Shown: in pieces, positions 51,431-60,088 of the stretch
Numbering within the stretch: the stretch's first letter is position 1
Layout of the letters: every line of letters starts with the position of its first letter
Source of the DNA: Bacteroidales bacterium
Lineage (GTDB): Bacteria; Bacteroidota; Bacteroidia; Bacteroidales; P3
Direction: 5' to 3'
Assembly (NCBI GenBank): GCA_016296345.1
Contig: JAEDJL010000001.1
Span: 1-64,000, forward strand
Length of the DNA: 64,000 nt
Translations under genes and position numbers: made by a program
The notes under the pieces: generated by a model
What the model saw: the letters and a program-made list of their open reading frames with translations, nothing else
What the model was told of the DNA's origin: nothing
Database searches by the model: none

Positions 51431-52360
51431 ATGAAGAAATTCTTATCATTTTTGACAGTTGCATTTTTGGTGCTTTCATTAAATGCACAGCAGTTTAACA
51501 ACAGCGGTTTCGAGACTTGGAGCGGCAATGCTCCTCAGGGTTGGAACTCTTTGGGCTACATGGGATACAATCTCTGCAAGGTGGCAAAATCGACCGATGC
51601 TCACAGCGGCAATTATGCCATCGAGGTAGCGTCGCAAAACTTTCCGCCTGTCTTGGCTGCCATTATGGGAATGGAAGAGACCTTTGTGGTTCCGGGATTA
51701 CTCACAAACGCAACCATAGATATGGCAACGCTTATCCAAATGTTCACTTCGGGAACGGCAGGCGATGTGGAATTTGATATGCAAACCCTTGCCAACCTGT
51801 TCACAGACGGATTGGCACTAACCAATCAACCTTCTGCAATCACAGGTTATTATAATTTTGTGCAGGTAGATGCAGAGAATAGTTACTTCTCAATTCTCGG
51901 ATTGATGGTTGCCGAAGTCGAAGGACAGAGACAAATTGTCGGCATAGGATATTACTCTGACGAAGAACTGATGAAGTCAGAGGGTTATCAAGAATTTACT
52001 ATCGATTTGATAAACTTCACAGGTACACCTGCAACAGAGCTTATCTTGTTGGCTCTTGTCGAAAGCGACGAAGTGGAAGGCGGTTTTTCCTCATTGTTCT
52101 TGGACGATGTGAATGTGGTTTACCCTTCTGGTTTGGAGGCTTTGAGGTTTGATAACAGCCTTTCGGTATATCCAAATCCTACTTCGGGAGATTTTCGTAT
52201 TGAAGGAGCAAAAGACAGCCATATTGTGATAACCAATGCTTTGGGACAGGTCGTAGAGCAAATTGAACACTACAACGGACAAAACATAAGATTGAACGAC
52301 AAGGGTGTTTACTTTGTAAGACTTGACAACGGCAGCGTAAGAAAATTGATTGTCGAGTAG
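51431..52360 (+). CDS. Secreted protein with T9SS type A sorting domain
   Basis: 309 residues. The signal peptide ends in LNAQ. The body begins FNNSGFETWSGNAPQGW and contains AHSGNYAIEVASQ and a FLDDVNVVYPSG end, the pattern of Bacteroidota carbohydrate-binding-like beta-sandwich domains. The C-terminus is a T9SS type A sorting domain (VYPNPTSGDFRIEG ... KGVYFVRLDNG). No catalytic motif is seen. It is the first gene of a likely operon with lptE (8-bp gap) and the DUF2723 protein, which places a T9SS cargo beside lipopolysaccharide functions. Confidence 0.85.
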   Translation: MKKFLSFLTVAFLVLSLNAQQFNNSGFETWSGNAPQGWNSLGYMGYNLCKVAKSTDAHSGNYAIEVASQNFPPVLAAIMGMEETFVVPGLLTNATIDMATLIQMFTSGTAGDVEFDMQTLANLFTDGLALTNQPSAITGYYNFVQVDAENSYFSILGLMVAEVEGQRQIVGIGYYSDEELMKSEGYQEFTIDLINFTGTPATELILLALVESDEVEGGFSSLFLDDVNVVYPSGLEALRFDNSLSVYPNPTSGDFRIEGAKDSHIVITNALGQVVEQIEHYNGQNIRLNDKGVYFVRLDNGSVRKLIVE

Positions 52361-52368
52361 TTGGCGTT

Positions 52369-52872
52369 TTGAAACGTATATATATTATTGTAATATTTGC
52401 AGCACTGCTTGCAGGGTCTTGTGTCGGAGGATATTCTTTCACAGGTGCATCAATATCTCCCGACACCAAGACTTTTTCTGTAGAACCCTTTACCAACAGA
52501 GCAAGTATTGTTCAACCCATACTCGCTTCCGAAATAACCAATGCCCTTGTTGCAAAGATAAACTCCTCAACCTCTCTCGTACAAGTAAATGACGATGCAG
52601 ACGTTGCCTTTGTGGGAACGATAACAGGTTATTCGGTTACTCCTTCTTCGATAGGGGCAAACGACAAGGCGGCAAAAAACCGACTTACAATCACAATCAA
52701 GGTGAAGTTTACCGACAACAAAAATCCCAAATCGAACTATCAAACTCAGTTTTCGAGATTTAGAGAGTACGACAGCGGATATTCTCTCAGCGATGTGGAA
52801 GAAAGTCTGATTAAAGAGATAAACGAAGAACTTGTGGAGGACATTTTCAATAAGTCGTTCGTTAATTGGTAA
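52369..52872 (+). CDS. lptE: LPS assembly lipoprotein LptE
   Basis: 167 residues. The signal peptide has a lipobox (LLAGSC) followed by GGYSFTGASISPDTKTF, the hallmark start of Bacteroidota LptE. Later FTNRASIVQPILASEITNALVAKI and RLTITIKVKFTDNKNP fit the family. LptE plugs the LptD barrel and helps deliver LPS to the outer leaflet. The start is TTG, 8 bp after the upstream stop; no ATG precedes the signal peptide. The DUF2723 gene follows after 12 bp. Confidence 0.9.
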   Translation: MKRIYIIVIFAALLAGSCVGGYSFTGASISPDTKTFSVEPFTNRASIVQPILASEITNALVAKINSSTSLVQVNDDADVAFVGTITGYSVTPSSIGANDKAAKNRLTITIKVKFTDNKNPKSNYQTQFSRFREYDSGYSLSDVEESLIKEINEELVEDIFNKSFVNW

Positions 52873-52884
52873 CAGCAATCCCAA

Positions 52885-55869
52885 ATGCAGAACAGAAAAA
52901 CCATCAATCTAATTGGTTGGACACTTGCCCTTTTGACCACAGCTCTTTATACCTTTACAATGTATCCCACTCTCTCGTTTTGGGATAGCGGAGAGTTTTT
53001 GACAACAGCTATAACACTGCAGATAGGACACCCTCCCGGCGCTCCACTTTATCAAATCATAGGAGCGTTTTTCTCTGTTTTTGGTTTTGGAAACCCTGTT
53101 TGGCAAACTTGGGCGGTAGCTTTTATTTCTCCTTTGGCAATGGGGTTGAGCGTTGCCTTTTTGTTTTGGAGCTGTGTGAGGATTTTGAACAGATTTTCCT
53201 CAATGCAGCCGGGCAATATCATAGCTTCGATAATCGGAGCATTGTGTTTTGCATTTGCAGACAGTATATGGTTTTCGGCAACCGAGACCGAAGTGTATGC
53301 TTTGGCAACTCTGTTGGCTTTAATGATTTTTTGGTTGGTACTCAAATGGGACGACACCTCAAAGATTAAGTATCTCCTTTTGGCAATCTTGCTTACCGGA
53401 GCAGCTCTTTGTGTTCATCAGCTCTCTTTGTTGGTCATACCGGCTGCCGTGGTGATTGTTTATTTTCATCGAAGAAGAACCAACTACAAGGGTTTGTTGC
53501 TTTATATCTTCATTGGGGCGGCAGGAGTGGTGTTTATCCTCAAAGCCCTTGTGCCTTTTGTGCTTTGGTTGCTTTCTCTCTGTGGTTGGCAGGCGATTGC
53601 GGTCTATTTATTTCTTACTTTTATTGCATTGTTCTTTGTAAACCGCAAGGGGAAAAAGTGGATTGAGTTTACATTGCTCGGATTTCTCTTTTTCTTTGTG
53701 GGACTGAGCGTCTATCTTGTCATACCTCTCAGAAGTGCCGCAGCACCTCCGATAAACAGCTACTCGCCTTCGACCTTCAAAGCTCTCAAATACTATGTCG
53801 AAAGAGACAACTACTCCAAACCGCCGCTTGTTTACGGACAATACTATACCGCAGTGCCTCCCGAAAGGTTTGAAATGGAAAACGGAGACCTCAAACCCAT
53901 ATTTGCAAAGGAGCAGAAGACACTCTTCCCGAGAATGTGGAACTATGAGAGCAGTATGTACGAAAATGGCTATATCGAATGGACAGGTGTGCCTCGGAAC
54001 AAGGTGGAAATTGGTGGTGATTTGAGAGATAAGCCTTCCTTCGGGCAGAATATGAGGTTTTTCTTCTCCTATCAAATGAACTATATGTACTTCCGCTATC
54101 TGCTTTGGAACTTTTGCGGCAGAACAAACGACGTTCAGGGACTTGGAGACTACAAAAACTCTCAGTGGGCAACAGGAATAAATTCCGTAGATGACTTTAT
54201 GGGAGTTTCGACTTCGGAAATCAATCCTCAGGCTCGAAAAGCCCATAACAGCTATTATGCAATCCCTTTGCTATTGGCTCTTGTGGGTTTGTTCTATCAG
54301 GCAAGCAAAGACACAAGACAGTTTACCGTCAATGCAACTTTGTTTTTCTTCAACTCCTTTGCTCTTGTTCTCTTTCTCAATCAGGCAGCCTATCAACCAA
54401 GAGAAAGAGACTATGTTTATTTGCTTTCTTTTGCCTCGATGTCTGTGTGGTTGGCAGTGGGCGTTTTGGGTGTCAGTCAGATGATTGTCAATCTTGTCAA
54501 ACTGCGTCGTCCCAAGTATGTGGCACCTCTTTTCTTTGCCGTACCGGCTCTTATGTTGTGGCAAAATTTTTCAGACCACAATCACCACAAACAATATACT
54601 GCCGAAAACTTTGCCGAAAGTATGTTGAACAGTTGCCAAAAGAATGCCATATTGTTTACAAACGGAGACAACGATACCTTTCCGCTTTGGTACGTTCAGC
54701 AGGTCAAGAAAGTAAGACAAGATGTCAGAGTGATTAACCTGCAACTTCTCAACAGCGGACAGTATATCGAGCAGCTGTTGCACGCTTGTTATACTTCCAA
54801 ACCCCTCAAACTGAATATTGCCTCAGGCGACTACATCAACAATTACCAATATGGGCAGATTAACCCTTCGTTTGATACTCTCGAACTCTCGCAAGCCATA
54901 GATGAGTTTACCGATAAGAAAAACAGTGTCCCATTCTTCGGAATGCAGTTGCACGCTTTTCCGACCAATCGCTTCTTTGTGGTCAAAGGACAAGATACAA
55001 TAAGCTGGAAATATGACAACCTTGACATCTCACGCTCTGTTTTGGCAGCCTTGGACATCATATCGGCAAACATAAACGAGAGACCAATCTATTTTTCGGC
55101 ATATTCGGTTGATGATTTTCTCGGCTTGGACGACTATATGAGGCTTGAAGGCTTCGCATACCGCCTTTCGGCAAAAAAATGCAGCCAAAGAGAAATCATA
55201 CAACAAAAGGCAGGAGTGATAGACGAGAATATAATGTTGGCAAACTTCAAAAACGGATTCAGATTTCGGAATTTCGATGCAAAGAATGTCTATTACAACG
55301 AGACGGAAAGAGAAATCGTCCGTCAATATCTTCAATATACCATTTGCCTTGCCTATAAGCTTGTTCAGACCGACCGAAAGACCGATGCTTTATACGTTTG
55401 TAACAGCATAGACAGCCATTTCCCAATGCAGCAACACTATTATCCGCTTGCGTGGGCAGATATGGCAATGCTCTATTCTCTTTTGGACGAGCAGGATAAA
55501 GCGTATATATATATGAGAAAGGCAGTCGATGAATTTGTTGCCGAAATTGACATATACCAAGGTCTTACCGACAGACAGCAGTCGCAACAGCGAATAGAAA
55601 CTCTTACACTTATCGACCAGTGGTTGCGACTTATCTCGCAGGCAGAGGAGTTTGACTTGGAGGAAATGAGAGTGATGCTTGCCGATTCGTATTTCTCGGT
55701 AATCAATCCTTATTTGCAAATCACCTTTCGCCAACTTGAACGCCTCTTTGCCCAACCTGACTTGTATGCAGAAGAGATTGACAGAACGCTTGAGCAATTA
55801 AACAGAATATATGCCCTTGCCAAAGAGTATGAAGAGCCGATTTGTTCTCCTCCTGCCTTTTTGCAATAA
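52885..55869 (+). CDS. DUF2723 family polytopic membrane protein (PMT-like glycosyltransferase)
   Basis: 994 residues. The N-terminal ~450 residues contain about ten to twelve membrane helices, with the family signature TLSFWDSGEFLTTAITLQIGHPPGAPLYQ in parts, including the Asp-Ser-Gly-Glu typical of GT-C enzymes. The C-terminal half is a large soluble, helical-rich domain (FTNGDNDTFPLWYVQQVKKVRQDVRVINL in parts). DUF2723 proteins are related to protein O-mannosyltransferase-like enzymes and are common in Bacteroidota, where they are suspected of glycosylating exported proteins. Located after lptE in the same operon, consistent with envelope glycan work. The activity is inferred. Confidence 0.9.
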   Translation: MQNRKTINLIGWTLALLTTALYTFTMYPTLSFWDSGEFLTTAITLQIGHPPGAPLYQIIGAFFSVFGFGNPVWQTWAVAFISPLAMGLSVAFLFWSCVRILNRFSSMQPGNIIASIIGALCFAFADSIWFSATETEVYALATLLALMIFWLVLKWDDTSKIKYLLLAILLTGAALCVHQLSLLVIPAAVVIVYFHRRRTNYKGLLLYIFIGAAGVVFILKALVPFVLWLLSLCGWQAIAVYLFLTFIALFFVNRKGKKWIEFTLLGFLFFFVGLSVYLVIPLRSAAAPPINSYSPSTFKALKYYVERDNYSKPPLVYGQYYTAVPPERFEMENGDLKPIFAKEQKTLFPRMWNYESSMYENGYIEWTGVPRNKVEIGGDLRDKPSFGQNMRFFFSYQMNYMYFRYLLWNFCGRTNDVQGLGDYKNSQWATGINSVDDFMGVSTSEINPQARKAHNSYYAIPLLLALVGLFYQASKDTRQFTVNATLFFFNSFALVLFLNQAAYQPRERDYVYLLSFASMSVWLAVGVLGVSQMIVNLVKLRRPKYVAPLFFAVPALMLWQNFSDHNHHKQYTAENFAESMLNSCQKNAILFTNGDNDTFPLWYVQQVKKVRQDVRVINLQLLNSGQYIEQLLHACYTSKPLKLNIASGDYINNYQYGQINPSFDTLELSQAIDEFTDKKNSVPFFGMQLHAFPTNRFFVVKGQDTISWKYDNLDISRSVLAALDIISANINERPIYFSAYSVDDFLGLDDYMRLEGFAYRLSAKKCSQREIIQQKAGVIDENIMLANFKNGFRFRNFDAKNVYYNETEREIVRQYLQYTICLAYKLVQTDRKTDALYVCNSIDSHFPMQQHYYPLAWADMAMLYSLLDEQDKAYIYMRKAVDEFVAEIDIYQGLTDRQQSQQRIETLTLIDQWLRLISQAEEFDLEEMRVMLADSYFSVINPYLQITFRQLERLFAQPDLYAEEIDRTLEQLNRIYALAKEYEEPICSPPAFLQ

Positions 55870-56027
55870 GTCAAACCTTAGATATTCTCCCTTTGAGTGA
55901 ACAATTTACTTCTTTGAGAGCTTAGTATGTAACCCTTCTTTGTCGAAAAGGCAGAAATTTCAGCTTTTGCGGACACAAATGTAAGACCATTCTGCCAAAT
56001 TGTCATAAAATATCAACTCTCACATTT

Positions 56028-56041
56028 TGGCACGGAAGTTG
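56028..56041 (+). promoter_or_regulatory. Sigma-54-like promoter before dnaK
   Basis: TGGCACG (56028-56034), then GAAG and TTG (56039-56041), followed by AAT: the -24/-12 layout of sigma-54 promoters (TGGCACG-N4-TTGCW) with A in place of C in the -12 GC. A TGCCAAATTGTCA direct-repeat element lies ~25 bp upstream (55993-56005). No TAnnTTTG box was seen in the 230-bp gap. Confidence 0.5.
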
Positions 56042-56099
56042 AATAGATAGAGGTGTAGTTTAATGAAATTAGTCAGAAACAATAAAAAATAACAGTATT

Positions 56100-58004
56100 A
56101 TGGGAAAGATAATTGGAATAGATTTAGGTACAACGAATAGTTGCGTGTCGGTAATGGAAGGTAACGAACCTGTAGTGATTGCTAATAGCGAGGGAAGAAG
56201 AACAACACCATCTGTTGTGGGATTTATTTCTTCCGGAGAGAGAAAAGTCGGCGACCCTGCAAAGCGTCAGGCAATCACCAACCCACACAACACAGTTTAC
56301 TCCATAAAGAGATTTATGGGAGAGACATTTGACAAGGTTCAAAGAGAGATTGCAAACGTTCCTTATAAGGTAGTAAAGGGAGATAACAACACTCCGAGAG
56401 TGGATATTGACGGAAAGTTGTACTCACCACAAGAAATTTCGGCAATCATTCTTCAAAAGATGAAAAAGACTGCCGAAGACTACTTGGGTCAAGAGGTAAC
56501 CGAAGCTGTCATAACAGTGCCTGCATACTTCAATGACGCACAACGTCAATCGACAAAGGAAGCAGGAGAAATCGCAGGTTTGAAGGTAAGAAGAATTATC
56601 AACGAACCGACAGCCGCAGCCTTGGCTTACGGATTGGATAAGAAAGACCAAGATGCACACATCGCAGTGTTTGACCTCGGAGGCGGTACATTCGATATTT
56701 CAATCCTCGAATTGGGAGACGGAGTGTTTGAAGTAAAGGCTACAAACGGCGATACCCACTTGGGAGGAGACGACTTCGACAAGAAAATCATCGATTGGTT
56801 GGCAGAAGAGTTCATGAACGACTACCACGTCGATTTAAGAAAAGACCCAATGGCTTTGCAACGTTTGAAAGAAGCAGCAGAAAAGGCAAAGATAGAGTTG
56901 TCTTCTTCAACTTCTACGGAGATTAACCTTCCTTATATCATGCCTATCGACGGAGTTCCTCAGCACTTGGTTCGCACATTGTCAAGAGCTAAGTTTGAAC
57001 AACTTTGTGATGACTTGATAAAAGCAACAATCGAACCATGCAGAAAAGCATTGGCAGATGCAGGATTGGATAAATCTCAAATCAATGAGGTTATCTTGGT
57101 AGGAGGAAGCACACGTATCCCTGCCGTTCAAAAGATTGTTGAAGACTTCTTTGGAAAAGTTCCTTCAAAAGGAGTAAACCCCGATGAGGTTGTGGCTGTC
57201 GGAGCAGCAATTCAAGGAGGTGTCTTGACAGGAGAAGTAAAAGACGTGTTGTTGCTTGATGTTACACCGTTGTCATTGGGTATCGAAACATTGGGAGGAG
57301 TGATGACCAAGTTGATTGACGCCAACACAACAATTCCAACCAAGAAATCACAAATCTTCTCGACAGCACAAGACAACCAACCTTCGGTAGAGATACACGT
57401 ATTGCAAGGTGAGAGAACTCGTGCGACCGATAACAAGACCATAGGCAGGTTTATACTTGACGGTATCCCGCCTGCACAAAGAGGAGTGCCTCAAATCGAA
57501 GTAACATTCGACATAGACGCCAACGGAATCTTGAATGTGTCTGCAAAAGACAAGGCAACAAACAAAGAACAATCGATAAGAATTGAAGCATCGAGCGGAT
57601 TGAGCGAAGAAGAAATCAAGAGAATGAAAGCAGAAGCAGAAGCAAATGCAGATGCCGACAAGAAATTGAAAGAAGAAGCAGACAAAATCAATCAGGCAGA
57701 CGCAATGATATTCCAAGTCGAGAAAGCCTTGAAAGAAAACGGCGACAAGTTGCCTGCAGACAAGAAAAGCGAGATAGAAAGTGCCTTGAAAGAATTGAAA
57801 GATGCTCATGCAGCAAAGAACATCTCTGCAATAGACGCAGCATCTGAGAAGTTGAACACAGTCTTCCAAGCAGCCTCGGCAGATATGTACTCACAAGGAC
57901 AAGCAGGTCAGCAGGGAGCATCTCAAAATCAATCGACATCGACCGACAACAAGAACAACCAAGACGGAGAAGTTACTGACACAGACTTTGAAGAAGTGAA
58001 GTAA
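56100..58004 (+). CDS. dnaK: Chaperone DnaK (Hsp70)
   Basis: 634 residues, full length. ATP-driven cytosolic chaperone for protein folding with DnaJ and GrpE. Motifs: [79 protein letters not shown], linker [19 protein letters not shown], substrate domain, and a lid ending in the Gln-rich tail with DTDFEEVK. Neither dnaJ nor grpE is adjacent. A sigma-54-like element precedes it, and a terminator closes it. Confidence 0.99.
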   Translation: MGKIIGIDLGTTNSCVSVMEGNEPVVIANSEGRRTTPSVVGFISSGERKVGDPAKRQAITNPHNTVYSIKRFMGETFDKVQREIANVPYKVVKGDNNTPRVDIDGKLYSPQEISAIILQKMKKTAEDYLGQEVTEAVITVPAYFNDAQRQSTKEAGEIAGLKVRRIINEPTAAALAYGLDKKDQDAHIAVFDLGGGTFDISILELGDGVFEVKATNGDTHLGGDDFDKKIIDWLAEEFMNDYHVDLRKDPMALQRLKEAAEKAKIELSSSTSTEINLPYIMPIDGVPQHLVRTLSRAKFEQLCDDLIKATIEPCRKALADAGLDKSQINEVILVGGSTRIPAVQKIVEDFFGKVPSKGVNPDEVVAVGAAIQGGVLTGEVKDVLLLDVTPLSLGIETLGGVMTKLIDANTTIPTKKSQIFSTAQDNQPSVEIHVLQGERTRATDNKTIGRFILDGIPPAQRGVPQIEVTFDIDANGILNVSAKDKATNKEQSIRIEASSGLSEEEIKRMKAEAEANADADKKLKEEADKINQADAMIFQVEKALKENGDKLPADKKSEIESALKELKDAHAAKNISAIDAASEKLNTVFQAASADMYSQGQAGQQGASQNQSTSTDNKNNQDGEVTDTDFEEVK

Positions 58005-58026
58005 TTCATAATCCAAAATACTTTTG

Positions 58027-58063
58027 AAGCATTGGGTGAAGACATTCGTCCAATGCTTTTTTG
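58027..58063 (+). terminator. Terminator after dnaK
   Basis: AAGCATTGG (58027-58035) pairs with CCAATGCTT (58050-58058), followed by T6. Confidence 0.88.
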
Positions 58064-58175
58064 TTTTGTTACAATAGAGTAACTATTCGGCAAACGCTTT
58101 CAACCAGAACAAAAAACAAAGAAACATCATGGAGCATTAGTTGCTTTGATTAGTATAGTTTAACACTTTTGTACC

Positions 58176-58202
58176 AGGGAGGCATCGCTAAAATGTCTCC
58201 CT
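58176..58202. other. 10-bp stem-loop in the dnaK downstream gap
   Basis: AGGGAGGCAT pairs with ATGTCTCCCT (one G-U) around a 7-base loop. A weak T-rich stretch follows but no clean T run. It could be a second terminator or part of an unrecognised small RNA. Nothing else was recognised between 58064 and 58316. Confidence 0.5.
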
Positions 58203-58316
58203 TGTCTGTATCTTTCAGTAGATAAAATCTGTCGATTTATTCGTTTTTGTTTCTCGCTTCGGGTTGTGGAAGCGGGAGATTTGTTTGTCTTTTTGTGTTC
58301 TTTTGTATAAGAGTTG

Positions 58317-58346
58317 TTGAAAGGTATGAGAATTGTTGTATCTTTG
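58317..58346 (+). promoter_or_regulatory. Promoter of the 58.4-kb membrane protein gene
   Basis: TTG (58317-58319), 19-bp spacer, TATCTTTG (58339-58346), 29 bp before the ATG at 58375. Confidence 0.75.
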
Positions 58347-58374
58347 CGGCGAAATACGAGAAGTTATTTTTGTT

Positions 58375-59052
58375 ATGACAAAGAAATTGTTGATTTTGTG
58401 TGCGGTTGTGTTGGCAGGATTGTCAATGTATGCACAGGAAGTGTTAATGGACGTTGTTCATTTGAAGAACGGAAATAAGATTAAGGGCATTGTTACCGAG
58501 CAGATACCCGATGAGGGTGTCAAGTTGCAGACTGCGGACGGCAAATTGCTGATTTTTGAGATGAAAGATGTCGCCAAAATCGTCAAAGAGACTGCTCCGC
58601 TTTCTCAAAATGCCGCCATGGCATTGCCAAATCCCTATCAACATGGCTTTGTACGCAAATCACCATTTACGGCAGGCTTGTTGTCGTGTATCATTCCCGG
58701 ATTGGGTCAGCTGTATGCAACAAATTGGGAAAAAGGTTGGGGACCTTTCATCTGGACTGTTGCAGGGCTGCCTTTGGCATACACAGGCAGTTTGTTGTCT
58801 GTCCTTATCAATGGAGAAGGAGGGCTGATGTTTGTGGGGGTTATGCACCTTGGCGTTGCACTTTACTCTGTCATCGATGCGGTTTACCTTGCCAATAAAG
58901 TCAATATGCAAAACGGATATATATCTATGCAAATCGGCAAAAAGACTTCCCTTGGTTTTAGACCGGAGGTTCAGTACAATAATTTCATGCAGCAAAACGG
59001 AGCAATGACATCGGGCTTTACTTCGGGGATTGGAATGTCGCTTAATTTTTAA
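58375..59052 (+). CDS. Envelope protein with a small membrane domain, unknown function
   Basis: 225 residues from the ATG at 58375. The signal peptide ends in MYAQ. The N-terminal part (DVVHLKNGNKIKGIVTEQIPDEGVKLQTADG, in two parts) is a small beta-barrel-like domain often found with outer-membrane or membrane sensors. After that come hydrophobic segments (FTAGLLSCIIPGLGQLYAT; WTVAGLPLAYTGSLLSVLI; VGVMHLGVALYSVIDAVYLAN). The SPFTAGLLSCIIPGLGQLYATNWEKGWG region, in parts, recalls DUF5683/TM2-like membrane domains. The tail (TSLGFRPEVQYN ... GIGMSLNF) resembles barrel strands. Function is unknown. Confidence 0.75.
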   Translation: MTKKLLILCAVVLAGLSMYAQEVLMDVVHLKNGNKIKGIVTEQIPDEGVKLQTADGKLLIFEMKDVAKIVKETAPLSQNAAMALPNPYQHGFVRKSPFTAGLLSCIIPGLGQLYATNWEKGWGPFIWTVAGLPLAYTGSLLSVLINGEGGLMFVGVMHLGVALYSVIDAVYLANKVNMQNGYISMQIGKKTSLGFRPEVQYNNFMQQNGAMTSGFTSGIGMSLNF

Positions 59053-59066
59053 CAGAGTTTGAGTAA

Positions 59067-59174
59067 AAATAAAACGGCGATTTGCAAAAATAAAATGGCG
59101 TTTCAGCAAAATAAAATGGCGTTTCAGCAAAATAAAACGCCGTTTTATCCGACTGAAACGGCGTTTTGGAAATG
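59067..59174. repeat. 21-bp intergenic repeat array G (five units, two identical)
   Basis: Exact 21-bp units start at 59067, 59088, 59109 and 59130, and a fifth of about 24 bp at 59151. The units at 59088 and 59109 are identical. Cores are CGGCG, TGGCG, TGGCG, CGCCG and CGGCG. The array starts 15 bp after a stop codon; the last unit contains the -33 TTTG of the following promoter. Confidence 0.92.
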
Positions 59175-59196
59175 ATGATTTAATGTAGTAATTTTC
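59165..59196 (+). promoter_or_regulatory. Probable promoter of the barrel gene, overlapping array G
   Basis: TTTG (59165-59168) in the last array unit, 20-bp spacer, TAATTTTC (59189-59196), one mismatch from TAnnTTTG, 14 bp before the ATG. Confidence 0.55.
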
Positions 59197-59210
59197 AATA
59201 ATTTGGAGAT

Positions 59211-60026
59211 ATGAAAAGATTTGTTTTTAATAGCTTGATTTTGTTCTTGGTGTTCGTCTTTGGAGGCGGCAGTACGATTGCTCAGGTCGATTTTTCGTTG
59301 CACTTGGGCGGCAGTATGCCTTTGGGTTCTTACGCTTCGTCTCAGTGCGTTCATGAAGTAGGAGGCGGAAATGTGGCTTGGAATACTGCAAGTTCCAATC
59401 AGGCAGGTGCAGGATTGGGAATAGGACTTGGTTGGAAGATAAGAATAAATATGCCCGAGGTCAAAGGCTTGGGTATAATCATAACAGGCGACTACCATTA
59501 CTCATATCAGAGCAGAGAAGTCAAGGACTATGTGGCATGGAAGAACACTTACGACAACAATGTCGTTGCTTCCGAAGGTGTGAGCGGCATCGAGACAATT
59601 TTTGATGTGCCTTCCTATCGCAATATTCCCATTATACTCGGATTTGATTACGAAATGCCGATTGCAAAAGGCATTTTCGTCTATGGAGAAATAGGAGCAG
59701 GCTTGAATTTCTTCATGCCTACACGATTTGAAAGCAGCATATCGTATAATATTCCGACCGAAGAGGGTTACGTCTGCAGAGAGTACATGACGACAATGAA
59801 CTATGAAACCACCACGGGCTTTGCTTTCCAAATCGGAGCAGGCATCAAGCTCTCCAAACATTTCAGCTTGGGTTTGCATTACTACAACTTGGGATACCAA
59901 AGGCTCAAAGGCAACGGAACAGTTGCGAGTATGTACGACGATGTGTACAATGCAGACAGAATAGGTTTTCAAGGCGAGACGATAAACCCTTCTATGTTTG
60001 TGCTGAAAGCAGGTTACCACTTCTGA
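59211..60026 (+). CDS. Outer membrane beta-barrel protein (paralogue of the one at 34.4 kb)
   Basis: 271 residues. The signal peptide ends in TIAQ. Amphipathic strands: VDFSLHLGGSMPLGSY, GAGLGIGLGWKIRI, LGIIITGDYHYSYQS, YRNIPIILGFDYEMP, VYGEIGAGLNFF, FAFQIGAGIKLSKHFSLGLHYYNLGYQRLKG, in parts, and terminal MFVLKAGYHF. Segment order and wording match the protein at 34409-35260 along the whole length. Function is unknown. It starts 14 bp after an imperfect -7 box next to repeat array G. Confidence 0.82.
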   Translation: MKRFVFNSLILFLVFVFGGGSTIAQVDFSLHLGGSMPLGSYASSQCVHEVGGGNVAWNTASSNQAGAGLGIGLGWKIRINMPEVKGLGIIITGDYHYSYQSREVKDYVAWKNTYDNNVVASEGVSGIETIFDVPSYRNIPIILGFDYEMPIAKGIFVYGEIGAGLNFFMPTRFESSISYNIPTEEGYVCREYMTTMNYETTTGFAFQIGAGIKLSKHFSLGLHYYNLGYQRLKGNGTVASMYDDVYNADRIGFQGETINPSMFVLKAGYHF

Positions 60027-60033
60027 TAATCAC

Positions 60034-60072
60034 AAAACAAGGGAGCAAATCGAACATTTGCTCCCTTGTTTT
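60034..60072. terminator. Strong bidirectional terminator between the barrel gene and uvrA
   Basis: Perfect 17-bp stem AAAACAAGGGAGCAAAT / ATTTGCTCCCTTGTTTT (60034-60050, 60056-60072) with a 5-base loop, T-rich on both sides. It serves two convergent genes. Confidence 0.93.
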
Positions 60073-60088
60073 TTTTGTTTGCTATTTC

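Noticed and set aside
8022..59174. CRISPR array as explanation for the 21-bp repeats
   Set aside because: Units are contiguous without spacers, vary in sequence and orientation, and no cas genes are near.
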